Assembly: GCA_030705885.1 (NCBI GenBank)
Contig: JAUZPN010000005.1
Span: forward strand, 1-47,132
DNA: 47,132 bases
DNA from: Bacillota bacterium
GTDB taxonomy: Bacteria > Bacillota > Clostridia > Clostridiales > Clostridiaceae
Direction: 5' to 3'
The notes below the pieces were generated by a model. That model was not told the origin of the DNA, did not search any database, and saw only the letters and a list, made by a program, of their open reading frames with translations. Positions 23,734-32,424 of the stretch are shown here, piece by piece. Numbering within the stretch: position 1 is the first letter of the stretch; every line of letters starts with the position of its first letter. The translations under genes were made by a program, and so were the position numbers.

Positions 23734-25397
23734 CTTCCCAGCATTGATGACAGCTGTGCCTGCTGAGTATTAAGGTTATTCATCATAGTTTCAAGCTGTG
23801 AATACTGCTGATAATATTTTTCCTGATGATCATTTAGCGTTTTTGTCATATTTGTTATTAAAATCTGCTGCTGATAAATCTGATCTGGAAGTGTACCTGT
23901 TCCTGAACCTCCAGTAGTACTATAATCATCCTGTTTATTTGCATATGAAGTTAATATTGCATTATTAAGTGTTGTGTTAGTATATCCAACATTTTTTTGA
24001 AAAATATCTGAAATTCTTGTAAAGATACCATTTTCCTTGTAAGCTGTATCTGTATCTGTAGATGTTGATGCATTAGTAAATAATTTTAATACTTGATCGC
24101 CATTTGTAGCTATAGCATTTTTTAATGCAGTTTCATCTGTTATATCAATATGTCCTGGTTTATCATAGTCAGTAGATGTATCTAAACCAATAGTATTACC
24201 TCCATATCTTCCTATAGAAAGTCCTGTATTGCTTACTGCTGTAGTAAATGCTTGTGTAAGATTTGTAAGCATAGTTTGAAGATTATTATCGTTTCTTAAA
24301 ATACCTGCTTTTGCCTTTGCTTCCCATGCAGTAACATCAGAGTCCTTCATTTGGCTTTTTTGAGCATCAGTTAATGGTGAATAACTATAGTCTTTCTTTT
24401 CAGTAAGCTTTGTCTGTATTTCATCTACTACAGTATTATATTTATCAATAAAGCTTTTTATTTTATCAAATACCTTTTGAGTATCCATACCAACACTAAC
24501 CTGAGCATCACCAGTAGATGATAAATTATAGTTCATTCCATCTATAATGAAACTATTGCTTGTCTTACTAGTTACTTGTACTGCACCGCCTCCTGGTGGT
24601 GTAATAGTAACATCTGCATTTTTACCATTTTGAATTTCACTATCAGCAGTATATGTTCCAAGTATGCTACTAATTGCATTAGTAGTTCCGCTTTTTATTG
24701 TTAGACTTGTATTAGTTCCTGTTTTTGAAGTATTTAAGCTAAAGCCACCTGTAAGTTCGCTGTATGATGCTTTTACACTTCCTGAACCTTGATTGTTAAT
24801 AGCATTTATAAGATCTCCTAATGTAGCATCACCTGTATTGTTCAAGGTTACAGTTATATTATTTGCTGCATCATTAGCATTTAATACTAATGAAATATTT
24901 CCTGTTAATGAAGCATTTATATCAGTAAGCTTTGTTGTAAGTAATGCAGGTGAACCTGCTGCTGAAATATTATTAGTTAATCCTGATCCTGTTGCAACTT
25001 GATCTACATGTATCTTGTATGTTCCTGTTTTTGCTCCTATTCCTGGGGTAAATGTTGCTACTGACGTATCTACTGCTGAAGTACCGACTCCGCTAACGCT
25101 GTATGGCGTAAAATTTGAAGAAGATAGTATATTTTTACTTGAACTTGTTACATCAAAAAATGAACTTTGCAAATCCTTAACATCTTTTATTATACCCTGA
25201 TAAGCTTCCTGCTTCCACTTTATAGTCTGCTGCTGCTGTTTTACCTTATCAACCTTAACCTGCTCTGCTGCCATCATTTTTTTAACTATTCCATCTACAT
25301 CAAGACCTGTTGACATTCCTGTAAGCCTTATCATATTCCCGCCGCCAGCACCACTCATACCAGTATAGGTACTGCTCGTTGATGAAACATCACTCAT
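23730..25397 (-). CDS. fliD: Flagellar filament cap protein FliD
   Basis: This 555-residue FliD has an N-terminal domain IRLTGMSTGLDVDGIVKKMM and VKQQQQTIKWKQEAYQGI, a middle Thr/Ser/Gly-rich region with 'IN'-like motifs (LINAINNQGSGSVKASYS), and a C-terminal domain DKYNTVVDEIQTKLTEKKDY to MMNNLNTQQAQLSSMLG. FliD caps the filament tip and lets flagellin polymerise. The frame begins at GTG 25406 inside AGGAGTG; ATG 25397 (MSDVSS) with AAGGAGTGATATAT is chosen. It lies downstream of fliS and upstream of the FliT-like gene. Confidence 0.95.
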   Translation of the reverse strand: MSDVSSTSSTYTGMSGAGGGNMIRLTGMSTGLDVDGIVKKMMAAEQVKVDKVKQQQQTIKWKQEAYQGIIKDVKDLQSSFFDVTSSSKNILSSSNFTPYSVSGVGTSAVDTSVATFTPGIGAKTGTYKIHVDQVATGSGLTNNISAAGSPALLTTKLTDINASLTGNISLVLNANDAANNITVTLNNTGDATLGDLINAINNQGSGSVKASYSELTGGFSLNTSKTGTNTSLTIKSGTTNAISSILGTYTADSEIQNGKNADVTITPPGGGAVQVTSKTSNSFIIDGMNYNLSSTGDAQVSVGMDTQKVFDKIKSFIDKYNTVVDEIQTKLTEKKDYSYSPLTDAQKSQMKDSDVTAWEAKAKAGILRNDNNLQTMLTNLTQAFTTAVSNTGLSIGRYGGNTIGLDTSTDYDKPGHIDITDETALKNAIATNGDQVLKLFTNASTSTDTDTAYKENGIFTRISDIFQKNVGYTNTTLNNAILTSYANKQDDYSTTGGSGTGTLPDQIYQQQILITNMTKTLNDHQEKYYQQYSQLETMMNNLNTQQAQLSSMLGS

Positions 25398-25409
25398 ATA
25401 TATCACTCC

Positions 25410-25537
25410 TTTTTTGAGTTGAGAGTTGAAAATCGAGCGTTATTCTTAATTTTTCTTAGCTTTTATAAGAAAAACCTCCTTAACTTTCCACTCTCCATTC
25501 TCAACTCTCCACTATAAATTGTCAATTGTCAATTATA
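25410..25537 (-). repeat. Intergenic hairpin repeat between fliS and fliD
   Basis: Starts one base after the fliS stop with AATTGACAATTGACAATTT, continues GTGGAGAGTTGAGAATGG, contains a perfect 9-bp hairpin (TTTTTCTTA/TAAGAAAAA) and GGAGGTTTTT, and closes with CAACTCTCAACTC ahead of the fliD ribosome site. Order and end sequences match 23600-23733. Confidence 0.75.
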
Positions 25538-25921
25538 TCAGTTTCCCTTGCTCGCCTTAGATGCCTGTTCCCATGTATCTCGTACATCTTCAATAAGTGG
25601 AATTACTTCATTCATAATATCCACATCTTTTTTTATGTTTGCATCTGTAAGTCTTCTTACAATGAAATCGTATACTTGCATTAAGCTTGACGCCCATTCG
25701 CCGCCTTTGTTTACGTCTAAAGTTACCATAAGTTCATAAAATATATTTTCTGTTTTTACTATATTTTCATGAGCTTTTTTTATATCTCTGTCTACAATAG
25801 CTTGTCTGCCTAGTTTTGAAAATTTTACAGCACCATCAAGAAGCATTAGAAGAAGTTGTTCTTTTGAAGCATAATTTACACTGTTATTTTTATATACATT
25901 ATAAGCATTATTTGACTGCAT
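25538..25921 (-). CDS. fliS: Flagellin export chaperone FliS
   Basis: This 127-residue FliS opens AYNVYKNNSVNYASKEQLLL and has MLLDGAVKFSKLGRQAI, the family's typical start, then NIFYELMVTLDVNKGGEWAS and a final four-helix part. FliS binds the disordered C-terminus of flagellin in the cytoplasm and delivers it to the export gate; FliW competes for flagellin in Bacillus. GGTGGGATTATAGT precedes the ATG. The 110-bp gap upstream contains a direct AAATTTGT repeat but no clear promoter. Confidence 0.95.
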   Translation of the reverse strand: MQSNNAYNVYKNNSVNYASKEQLLLMLLDGAVKFSKLGRQAIVDRDIKKAHENIVKTENIFYELMVTLDVNKGGEWASSLMQVYDFIVRRLTDANIKKDVDIMNEVIPLIEDVRDTWEQASKASKGN

Positions 25922-26030
25922 ACTATAATCCCACCTTTTTTTAATTAACTTCTCGTATCACTTGCATCATAAAAGCATTAATGAAAACGAGTTAATATAT
26001 TTTTAATTTACAAATTTACAAATTTAATAA

Positions 26031-26306
26031 TTATATTTTTACATCTATAAATTGACCTTCCGAAACATTGCTTTCTTCTGGATTTTGTTTAAATGCATTT
26101 ACTTCTACATTTTCAAGCTTTTCAGCATCTATAATAATTTTATTTTTATTGTATTTTTTAAGTTTATAAGCAGGCTCTTTGCTTTTTTCTTTATTGTTAT
26201 CTTTATTTATAAGAATATTTGTTTTAGAGTGAACAACTCCAGGTTTCGTAATGTCATTTACTTTCTGTCTTAAGTCTGTGTCTATTTTGTTTAACCGAAA
26301 TTCCAT
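26031..26306 (-). CDS. Conserved small protein between flaG and fliS, function unknown
   Basis: This 91-residue Lys/Asn/Glu-rich protein (MEFRLNKIDTDLRQKVNDIT) has a basic middle and acidic end. The frame extends to 26342, but those codons lie in the intergenic repeat; GGAGATGATGTT precedes ATG 26306, so this start is preferred. I see no domain, signal peptide or membrane segment. Its place in the late flagellar operon, between FlaG and FliS, suggests an export- or filament-related role. That is context only. Confidence 0.65.
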   Translation of the reverse strand: MEFRLNKIDTDLRQKVNDITKPGVVHSKTNILINKDNNKEKSKEPAYKLKKYNKNKIIIDAEKLENVEVNAFKQNPEESNVSEGQFIDVKI

Positions 26307-26326
26307 AACATCATCTCCAAGAATAT

Positions 26327-26360
26327 AATTGACAATGGACAATTGACAATTGAGAATTAT
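26327..26360. repeat. Short intergenic repeat after flaG
   Basis: Three tandem ATTGACA/ATGGACA units followed by GAGAAT, four bases from the flaG stop. It is in the opposite orientation to the other copies and lacks the hairpin part. Confidence 0.6.
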
Positions 26361-26363
26361 CCA

Positions 26364-26777
26364 TTAGGCTTTTTTATCAAAAATCACTCCAACCATTTCA
26401 CACATTTTAGCTACCATATCAAGAAGTTTTTTAGGAGGTATTTCTTGTATTACCTGCCCTGTATTATCATCAACTATTTTTACTATAAATGAATTTTTAA
26501 ATTTATCATGCTGTTCATAAACTACATGAGTTTTTTCATCTTCAATAAATTTATTAATTTTGTTTACAGCTTTTTTAATGTCTTCTTCTTTGATATCATG
26601 TGTTTTGTTTTCAGGTATGTCTATTCCTTTTATATCAACAACAATATCTTTATCAGGATTATTTACAATTGATTGACTACTATCAGCACTCACATTGTTG
26701 TTTCTTGTGTTATCAGCATTTCCTATTGTACTTATATCATAATTAGTCTGCCCTCCTTGGCCAATTCTAACTTCCAT
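26364..26777 (-). CDS. flaG: FlaG family flagellar protein
   Basis: This 137-residue FlaG protein has a variable, Asn/Ser-rich N-terminus followed by the conserved C-terminal domain (about 70-137) AVNKINKFIEDEKTHVVYEQ, FIVKIVDDNTGQVIQEIPPK and LDMVAKMCEMVGVIFDK. FlaG affects filament length in several bacteria. The frame starts at GTG 26786 within GGGGTG; ATG 26777 after GGGGTGTATAAT is preferred. It sits just downstream of csrA-1 and upstream of the 91-residue orphan. Confidence 0.9.
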   Translation of the reverse strand: MEVRIGQGGQTNYDISTIGNADNTRNNNVSADSSQSIVNNPDKDIVVDIKGIDIPENKTHDIKEEDIKKAVNKINKFIEDEKTHVVYEQHDKFKNSFIVKIVDDNTGQVIQEIPPKKLLDMVAKMCEMVGVIFDKKA

Positions 26778-26797
26778 ATTATACACCCCGATATTTT

Positions 26798-27013
26798 TTA
26801 TTTTTTTATATTTTTTAAATTTGAAATATCAAATTGAGCTGCTTCTTTATTTTCTTCTTGTACTTCCTTGTATAATTCTTTTCTCAATATTGTTACACTT
26901 TTTGGAGCTGATATTGCCACTTTAACTGAATTGTCATCAACTTTTATTACAGTAATTTCAATATCATCACCAATTAAAATTGATTCTCCTTTTTTTCTAG
27001 TTATTACAAGCAC
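26798..27013 (-). CDS. csrA: CsrA paralogue 1, FliW-linked long form
   Basis: This 71-residue CsrA ([34 protein letters not shown] with Arg44) has a C-terminal extension [14 protein letters not shown], as in Bacillus CsrA controlled by FliW, including Asn55. CsrA dimers bind GGA-loop hairpins and block flagellin translation until FliW sequesters them. The start codon is GTG with AAGGAGGGGG upstream. It follows fliW by 37 bases, the standard gene pair. The C-terminus is extra-basic (LKNIKK). Confidence 0.95.
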   Translation of the reverse strand: MLVITRKKGESILIGDDIEITVIKVDDNSVKVAISAPKSVTILRKELYKEVQEENKEAAQFDISNLKNIKK

Positions 27014-27016
27014 TTG

Positions 27017-27032
27017 ACCCCCTCCTTAGGGT
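27017..27032 (-). promoter_or_regulatory. GGA-loop hairpin over the csrA-1 ribosome site
   Basis: Minus-strand ACCC and GGGT pair around TAAGGAGG, the ribosome site of csrA-1. It fits CsrA autoregulation. The 37-bp fliW-csrA gap holds no other signal. Confidence 0.45.
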
Positions 27033-27050
27033 TTAAATATATCCCATTTA

Positions 27051-27479
27051 TTAGTTCAGTTTGAATAGAGGATATTTTATTTTGTATTCATCTTTATCTA
27101 ATATTATTTGTTCCCCTAAGTGCTCAATATTATTAATAATTATTGGAGCTCTTAAATTAGCAGTAATATCTTCAGGTTTTGAATTTAATGTTACAGTATT
27201 ATATACAGTTACATTATCTGGTGTTTTTACATTAAGCGATTTAAGCTTTTCATCATCTAAATCAAATTCATAATCTTTCATTACATAAAAAGGTGAAACT
27301 ACTATAAAGCCTATATTTTCATCTTCTATTGAGTGAAGTATTTTAAAAACTTCATTTTCTTCAATATCAAACAGTATAAATTTTTTCAAGTTTTCAAATC
27401 CAGGCATTCCTTTTTTAAATGTTATGATATCTTCTTCTTTATAGTCTATTTCTCCATGGTATTTGGTGTTAAATTTCAT
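27051..27479 (-). CDS. fliW: Flagellar assembly factor FliW
   Basis: This 142-residue FliW has the family core: FNTKYHGEIDYKEEDIITF, KGMPGFENLKKFILFDIEE, FIVVSPFYVMKDYEFDLDD and TVTLNSKPEDITANLRAPII near the C-terminus. FliW binds either flagellin or CsrA: while flagellin is being exported FliW is free and inhibits CsrA, so flagellin is translated. It lies between flgL and csrA-1. AGGAGGAATATGAA precedes the ATG. Confidence 0.95.
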   Translation of the reverse strand: MKFNTKYHGEIDYKEEDIITFKKGMPGFENLKKFILFDIEENEVFKILHSIEDENIGFIVVSPFYVMKDYEFDLDDEKLKSLNVKTPDNVTVYNTVTLNSKPEDITANLRAPIIINNIEHLGEQIILDKDEYKIKYPLFKLN

Positions 27480-27519
27480 TTCATATTCCTCCTATGATTA
27501 ACTGACAATGAAAATCTTT

Positions 27520-28518
27520 TTATCTTAAATAATCTAAAAGTGAAGGCTGCAACACTCTTGCACTTGTCTGAAGTGCTGCTGTATATACTGTTTGTGCTGT
27601 TGCATACTCCATAGTTTTTTGAGTTATATCTATATCTTCAGTTTTTGATAACAGTTCTGTCATATTAAAATTTTGCTGTTCATTAGAATCCTTTGCTGCA
27701 TCTATCCTGTTTGACTTTGCCCCTGTTTCTGAACGAACTTTAAGCAGATTGCTTATACTATCTGTTATTGCAGTTAAATCATCACCTGTTAATTTACTTA
27801 CTGCATCAGTATCTACTGTAGTTCCATCATCACTTTTGCCATCTAAATGGTTTATAAGTTTAGTGAATATACTTCTTATATCACAGCCATCACCTGACTC
27901 ATTTTTAAAATTAACCACATCACTAGCTGAAACATTATAGTTCATGGAAACACCCTGCGAAATTTCAATTGACATCTTTGAAGATATTTTATCATATTCC
28001 TTCGAACCAATGTCTGTCTCTGGATTTGCAGCATTATTACTGTAGTATACCAGTCTGTTGTTTCCATTTGTACTTATAGTTTCCATAGGCTTTGTAGTTC
28101 CTCTAGTACCACCGAAAATATATTTTCCATCAAAATTTGTATTTAGAATTTGTGCAAATTGATTTACATTTTGATTTATTTCATCTTTTATCGACTGTCT
28201 TTCCTGTGAACCATATGCAGCATTACCTGATGAAACTAAAAGTTCACGAACTCTCTGCAATACATTTCCAGCTTGTCCTAACGCTGTATCTGTAGTGTCA
28301 AGCCAATTAGCTGTATCCTGTATATTTGAATTATATTGAGTATTTGCATCTATATCTGAATTCAACTGCATAGTTCTAGCAACCTTAAAAGGATCATCAG
28401 AAGGCTTGCTAATCTCCTTACCCGAAGACAACTGCTGTTGTATAGTCTGCATACCTTGCAGATTATTATTCATATCATATAAAAAACTATTTGACAACAT
28501 TTTATTCGTTACACGCAC
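27520..28518 (-). CDS. flgL: Hook-filament junction protein FlgL
   Basis: This 332-residue protein has the flagellin-like N-terminal helix RVTNKMLSNSFLYDMNNNLQ, LSSGKEISKPSDDPFKVART and C-terminal TQKTMEYATAQTVYTAALQT, as FlgL (hook-associated protein 3). The start is GTG at 28518, preceded by AAGGGGTGAATTAG. FlgL connects FlgK to the filament. It follows flgK after one short intergenic repeat and precedes fliW by 40 bases. Confidence 0.93.
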   Translation of the reverse strand: MRVTNKMLSNSFLYDMNNNLQGMQTIQQQLSSGKEISKPSDDPFKVARTMQLNSDIDANTQYNSNIQDTANWLDTTDTALGQAGNVLQRVRELLVSSGNAAYGSQERQSIKDEINQNVNQFAQILNTNFDGKYIFGGTRGTTKPMETISTNGNNRLVYYSNNAANPETDIGSKEYDKISSKMSIEISQGVSMNYNVSASDVVNFKNESGDGCDIRSIFTKLINHLDGKSDDGTTVDTDAVSKLTGDDLTAITDSISNLLKVRSETGAKSNRIDAAKDSNEQQNFNMTELLSKTEDIDITQKTMEYATAQTVYTAALQTSARVLQPSLLDYLR

Positions 28519-28536
28519 CTAATTCACCCCTTTTTT

Positions 28537-28556
28537 CAATTGACAATTGTCAATTA
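28537..28556. repeat. Short palindromic intergenic repeat at the flgK stop
   Basis: TTCAATTGACAATTGTCAAT-type sequence, palindromic around CAATTG, runs over the flgK stop codon. It is the minimal ATTGACA end of the hairpin repeat family. Confidence 0.55.
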
Positions 28557-30404
28557 TTTAATAAGTCCATTCACCACAACATCCAACAACTGATCTACTG
28601 TTGCAATTACTTTTGCATTTGCCTGATAAGCATGCTGGAATTGAATTAGATTTGCCATTTCTTCATCTAATGAAACACCTGAAATAGATTCCTTTGACTG
28701 CTGGAAACTGCTTAATAGTGCTGTTTGGTTAGTAACTACTCTTTTTGCTTCCTGCTCCTGTACTCCCAGCCTGTCCACTGTATCTTTAAAATAAGTGTCC
28801 ATTGTCATTCCATTTACGTTGCTTGTAATACCTAACCCATTTGCAGTTAAAGTGCTTCCTCCCTTTGATGCATCAAATAAATCTGCTCTGCTGTTTACAT
28901 CAATTCCCATACTTTGTACCTTTATAAGTGTATCCCTTAATTGTGCTATTGCTAAAGCTCTTGAACCATCTGTGTTACCATCTATATCATTATCAGCTTC
29001 ACTGTTGAACTCATCGTCATGTGTTCGTGTTTTAATTTCCATTACATTATTTAATATCTGACTATTTACAGATATATTTCCTGCGTTTATTTTGCCTTCA
29101 GATTTTACTGTTTCACTTAAATTTCTTAATTTATTATCTGCATCATAAACAGCTGTATCTTTATTCACAAAGAAAGGCATTTTATCATCTTTAGCATCTG
29201 ATTGCCCACTGTGTATTGCATTTACTGAATAAGCTAGTGATTTTGCTAAGCTGTTAAGCTGATCAATATAAACATCTACATCGGACTGAACTGTCATGTC
29301 ACCTTTCAACGAACCGCTTGAAGGTGTAAAAAGCTTTAAGCTTGAATAATTTGTTGGTATTGATTGTGTTGTTCCAACACTTAAATTATTTCCATCTTCC
29401 TGCACTGAAACTCCTAATGCTGATCCTGTATTGTCTGCCCACAAGACTCTATTTTCATCCAAATTCTTGTATGCAGTTTCATCCATACCTGTAACATATA
29501 TATCCACTTTATTATTATCACTGGACATATCGCCTTTTTTATAGTAGGTTACTTTGTATACATCTGTTTCAGAAAATGTATCCGTATCTCCAGCGATTTT
29601 AGCAATTGAGTTAACATATGAAAATCTTCTTACATCCTGATTGTTTGATGATTTTACTAAGCTGGCATTAGCTAAACCTCCAGTATCTAAAGGCTGAATG
29701 TCATATCCATCAAATTGCTTTTTATCTATGTTGAAATTAAAATTAGAACTAAGCTGATCCAAAAGTAAATCCCTTTTGTCCTCTAGATCATTAGGTCTTT
29801 CACCTGCTACCTTAACTCCAATTATCTGCTGATTCAGCTGATCCACTTGATTTAATAAATCATTGACTTGAAACACCTGATCCTTTATATCAGATTGTGT
29901 GTTTACTTTAAGCTTTTGCAGCTGAGTATACGTATGATTTAATTCATCTGATAATGCTGATGACTGCTGTGCAACAACTGTCCTTGAGTTTGAACTCTGA
30001 GGCTGCTTTGAAAGCTGCTGCCAAGCATCATAAAATTTACCCATTAGAGTAGAAATTCCAGTATCAGAAGGTTCATTAATTATGCTTTCAACTTCACTTA
30101 AAAATTTATCTCTTGTTTGATACTGACCCTGAGTTCCTGTTTCTACTCTAATCTGGTAATCTAAGAAATTATCTCTTACTCTTTCAATTGCCTTTATTTG
30201 TGCCCCTGTACCAATCTGCCCTGGTTCTACAGCATTATTTAGTGTAGGCATTCCAAAAGGCTGTGTTGTTTCCATTGTGGCTCTCTGCCTTGAGTAGCCT
30301 TCTGTATTAGCATTTGCTATATTATGTGATGTTACATTAATTGCACTTTGCTGAACAGACATACCACTGTTTGCTACATTTAATACCGAAAATAACCCCG
30401 CCAT
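28554..30404 (-). CDS. flgK: Hook-filament junction protein FlgK
   Basis: This 616-residue FlgK has a rod/hook-type N-terminus LFSVLNVANSGMSVQQSAIN and HNIANANTEGYSRQRA, a long helical part (LVAQ-type region QVNDLLNQVDQLNQQI) and a C-terminus SISGVSLDEEMANLIQFQHA, YQANAKVIATVDQLLDVVV. It joins hook to filament with FlgL. It follows flgN by 18 bases. FlgN is its export chaperone, so the order flgM-flgN-flgK-flgL is the classical one. Confidence 0.95.
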   Translation of the reverse strand: MAGLFSVLNVANSGMSVQQSAINVTSHNIANANTEGYSRQRATMETTQPFGMPTLNNAVEPGQIGTGAQIKAIERVRDNFLDYQIRVETGTQGQYQTRDKFLSEVESIINEPSDTGISTLMGKFYDAWQQLSKQPQSSNSRTVVAQQSSALSDELNHTYTQLQKLKVNTQSDIKDQVFQVNDLLNQVDQLNQQIIGVKVAGERPNDLEDKRDLLLDQLSSNFNFNIDKKQFDGYDIQPLDTGGLANASLVKSSNNQDVRRFSYVNSIAKIAGDTDTFSETDVYKVTYYKKGDMSSDNNKVDIYVTGMDETAYKNLDENRVLWADNTGSALGVSVQEDGNNLSVGTTQSIPTNYSSLKLFTPSSGSLKGDMTVQSDVDVYIDQLNSLAKSLAYSVNAIHSGQSDAKDDKMPFFVNKDTAVYDADNKLRNLSETVKSEGKINAGNISVNSQILNNVMEIKTRTHDDEFNSEADNDIDGNTDGSRALAIAQLRDTLIKVQSMGIDVNSRADLFDASKGGSTLTANGLGITSNVNGMTMDTYFKDTVDRLGVQEQEAKRVVTNQTALLSSFQQSKESISGVSLDEEMANLIQFQHAYQANAKVIATVDQLLDVVVNGLIK

Positions 30405-30422
30405 CTTATCACCTCTTTACCT

Positions 30423-30833
30423 TTACCTTTGTATTTTGCCGTAAGCATTATATGTTTTTGCTTTACGATCTGGATTTAATATATTCATCATCCTGTTTGT
30501 AAAGGCTAACCCTTGTTTTATTAATAGATCATTTGTATCCTTCTGTTGTATGGCAGCTTGTAATAATTTTTTCATTTTTCTAAAATTATTATCAATTTCA
30601 TTGTCATTAATCTGTTCTATTACTTTTCGCATAGGTTCACCTTTAGTAATTTCTCTTCTCTTAACTTCAAACTCAGCTATTTTTCTGTTACACTCCTGTA
30701 TTTTCTTAGTACAAAGTTCCATACTTACAGCATCACTTTTAAGCATACATTGAAATTGATTTTCTAATGATTCTAAAAGTTCATTTACAGCTTCAGTTTC
30801 CCCAATTATTACTTTATTTAGCTCTTCTTTCAT
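30423..30833 (-). CDS. flgN: FlgN-family flagellar chaperone
   Basis: This 136-residue all-helical protein (LNKVIIGETEAVNELLESLE; IQECNRKIAEFEVKRREITK; QGLAFTNRMMNILNPDRKAK) has size and layout of FlgN. FlgN keeps FlgK and FlgL export-competent. Two bases separate it from flgM, and flgK follows immediately. The family is poorly conserved, so position carries weight in the call. Confidence 0.88.
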   Translation of the reverse strand: MKEELNKVIIGETEAVNELLESLENQFQCMLKSDAVSMELCTKKIQECNRKIAEFEVKRREITKGEPMRKVIEQINDNEIDNNFRKMKKLLQAAIQQKDTNDLLIKQGLAFTNRMMNILNPDRKAKTYNAYGKIQR

Positions 30834-30835
30834 AA

Positions 30836-31114
30836 CTAAATATCTCTCCCTTTCATAATATCAATCATTTTCTGTGCTGTAAGCTTTGCATTAGCTGTAT
30901 AAGTTCCATTAGCTATCTGGCTTTTGATTCTTTCAATTTTCTCAGTGGAATTCTCACCTTTAATAATGCCATCTGCATAATTACTTAAGCTTCTGCCAGC
31001 AGATGAGATTTGAAGCGAATCTGTTTGATTTTCTACATGCTTTTCTTCAACCTTTTTCTTAGCATTATTGTAATTACTAATAACATTATTGGTATTGATT
31101 CCATTAATTTTCAT
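30836..31114 (-). CDS. flgM: Anti-sigma-28 factor FlgM
   Basis: This 92-residue FlgM (MKINGINTNNVISNYNNAKK; DSLQISSAGRSLSNY; IERIKSQIANGTYTANAKLT with the final helix) has the C-terminal sigma-28-binding region. FlgM inhibits sigma-28 until it is exported through the finished hook. The frame opens at TTG 31123, but ATG 31114 follows AGGAGTTGATAACT. It is the first gene of the late operon, with a sigma-28-type promoter upstream, giving negative feedback. Confidence 0.93.
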   Translation of the reverse strand: MKINGINTNNVISNYNNAKKKVEEKHVENQTDSLQISSAGRSLSNYADGIIKGENSTEKIERIKSQIANGTYTANAKLTAQKMIDIMKGRDI

Positions 31115-31150
31115 AGTTATCAACTCCTATTGACCATTTTCATATTAATA

Positions 31151-31177
31151 TTATCGTAATTATTTAATTAAAATTAA
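31151..31177 (-). promoter_or_regulatory. Sigma-28-type promoter of flgM
   Basis: TTAA, 15 bases, TACGATAA, 37 bases upstream of the flgM ATG. It differs from TAAA/GCCGATAA at one and two positions. It lies just past the fliY terminator, so the late operon would start here. Confidence 0.6.
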
Positions 31178-31186
31178 TACCTTTAA

Positions 31187-31219
31187 TAAAAAAAAGAAAT
31201 AAAGTACAAGCTTTATTTC
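31187..31219 (-). terminator. Terminator of the chemotaxis/switch operon
   Basis: Minus-strand GAAATAAAG and CTTTATTTC pair perfectly (9 bp, loop CTTGTA), followed by TTTTTTTTA. It lies 33 bases beyond the fliY stop. Confidence 0.9.
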
Positions 31220-31251
31220 TTCTAAAACGCTTAAAGTTATAATTTTATGTT

Positions 31252-32424
31252 TTATCTTGATCCGCCTTCTAACGATTTAATTCTCTCTACACCGCTTACG
31301 ATGCTTGTTATTCTTACTCCAAAATTTTCATCAACAACAATTACTTCTCCATAAGCTACCTTTTTCCCATTTACTAATATTTCTACAGGTTCTTCTGCCA
31401 GCTTATCTAATTCAATCAATGATCCTGTTCCAAAGCTTAAAATTTCTTTTATGTTTTTTCTCGTTCTGCCTAGTACAACTGAAATTTCTAAAGGAACATC
31501 CATAATTAAATCAATATTTTTAGGCATAGAAACATTATTTGATGGTGTAAGGGGTACAAAAGAAGCTTTTTGTACTTCCACCTTTGGCTGAGCCTGACTT
31601 GTTCCATTGTAACCCATATTATATTGTTCTTTATTAACTTCAAACTGCTGAGTCTGAGGCTCATATGCAGTATTTTGAACTGATGCAGATCCATCTGTTT
31701 TTGTCTGAGAGATGCTATTATTTACATTAGTATTATCATTTTCCTCTGTTTCTTTACCCATCATAATTGATACTATTTTCTTAGCAGTCTGCATTGGCAG
31801 AAGCTGCATAATATTACTGTCTACTAATTCACCTATTGTAATTTTAAAGGAGACACGAACTATCTTTTCATCTTCTTCAATACCTTCTGCTAGTTTTTTA
31901 GAAACATCACCCCAAATTTTTGATGTAGGTGGAGCAATATTAACTTCTCTTGAGAACATTGTTGCCATTGAGGTAGCTGCAGAACCTATCATTTGATTCA
32001 TAGCTTCTGAAACTGCACTAATTTCTATTTCAGAAAGCTCAGCTTTTTCAACATGTCCATCACCACCCATCATTAAATTTGCAATAATTGCAGCATCAGG
32101 TATTTTAATTACCAGCAGATTTTCGCCCATAATACCGCTGGTATACTTTACCTCTAATGCAATATTGGGTACCTCAAACCCATCTTTCAATTCCTTCAAA
32201 GTCGTTACTGATACTACTGGTGTGGTAATATTTACCTGTTGACCTAATATGGTTGAAAGGGCTGTTGAGGCTGACCCCATTGATATATTTCCTATTTCCC
32301 CTAATAAATCTTTTTCTAAATCAGAAAAACCTTCCTCAGGCTGCGATTCAGTTTTATTTTCTCCTTCTCCTCCACCATTTAACAGAGAATCTATTTCTTC
32401 TTGTGAAAGGAATCCATTACTCAT
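31252..32424 (-). CDS. fliY: FliY: FliN-type switch protein with CheC phosphatase domain
   Basis: This 390-residue protein has an N-terminal EIDSLL peptide (the CheY-P docking motif), then a CheC-like part with two phosphatase segments (LLGEIGNISMGSASTALS; AVSEAMNQMIGSAATSMAT), a Gln/Asn-rich linker, and a C-terminal FliN/SpoA domain (about 305-390: IDLIMDVPLEISVVLGRT, ILVNGKKVAYGEVIVV). FliY is part of the motor switch and dephosphorylates CheY-P. ATG 32424 overlaps the fliM end by 8 bases; the frame runs a further 4 codons upstream. Confidence 0.94.
   Translation of the reverse strand: MSNGFLSQEEIDSLLNGGGEGENKTESQPEEGFSDLEKDLLGEIGNISMGSASTALSTILGQQVNITTPVVSVTTLKELKDGFEVPNIALEVKYTSGIMGENLLVIKIPDAAIIANLMMGGDGHVEKAELSEIEISAVSEAMNQMIGSAATSMATMFSREVNIAPPTSKIWGDVSKKLAEGIEEDEKIVRVSFKITIGELVDSNIMQLLPMQTAKKIVSIMMGKETEENDNTNVNNSISQTKTDGSASVQNTAYEPQTQQFEVNKEQYNMGYNGTSQAQPKVEVQKASFVPLTPSNNVSMPKNIDLIMDVPLEISVVLGRTRKNIKEILSFGTGSLIELDKLAEEPVEILVNGKKVAYGEVIVVDENFGVRITSIVSGVERIKSLEGGSR

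Noticed and set aside
23120-25537. Possible CRISPR array from repeated CAATTGTCAATTG units
   Set aside because: Units are short, variable, tandem or inverted, without regular unique spacers, and no cas genes are near.
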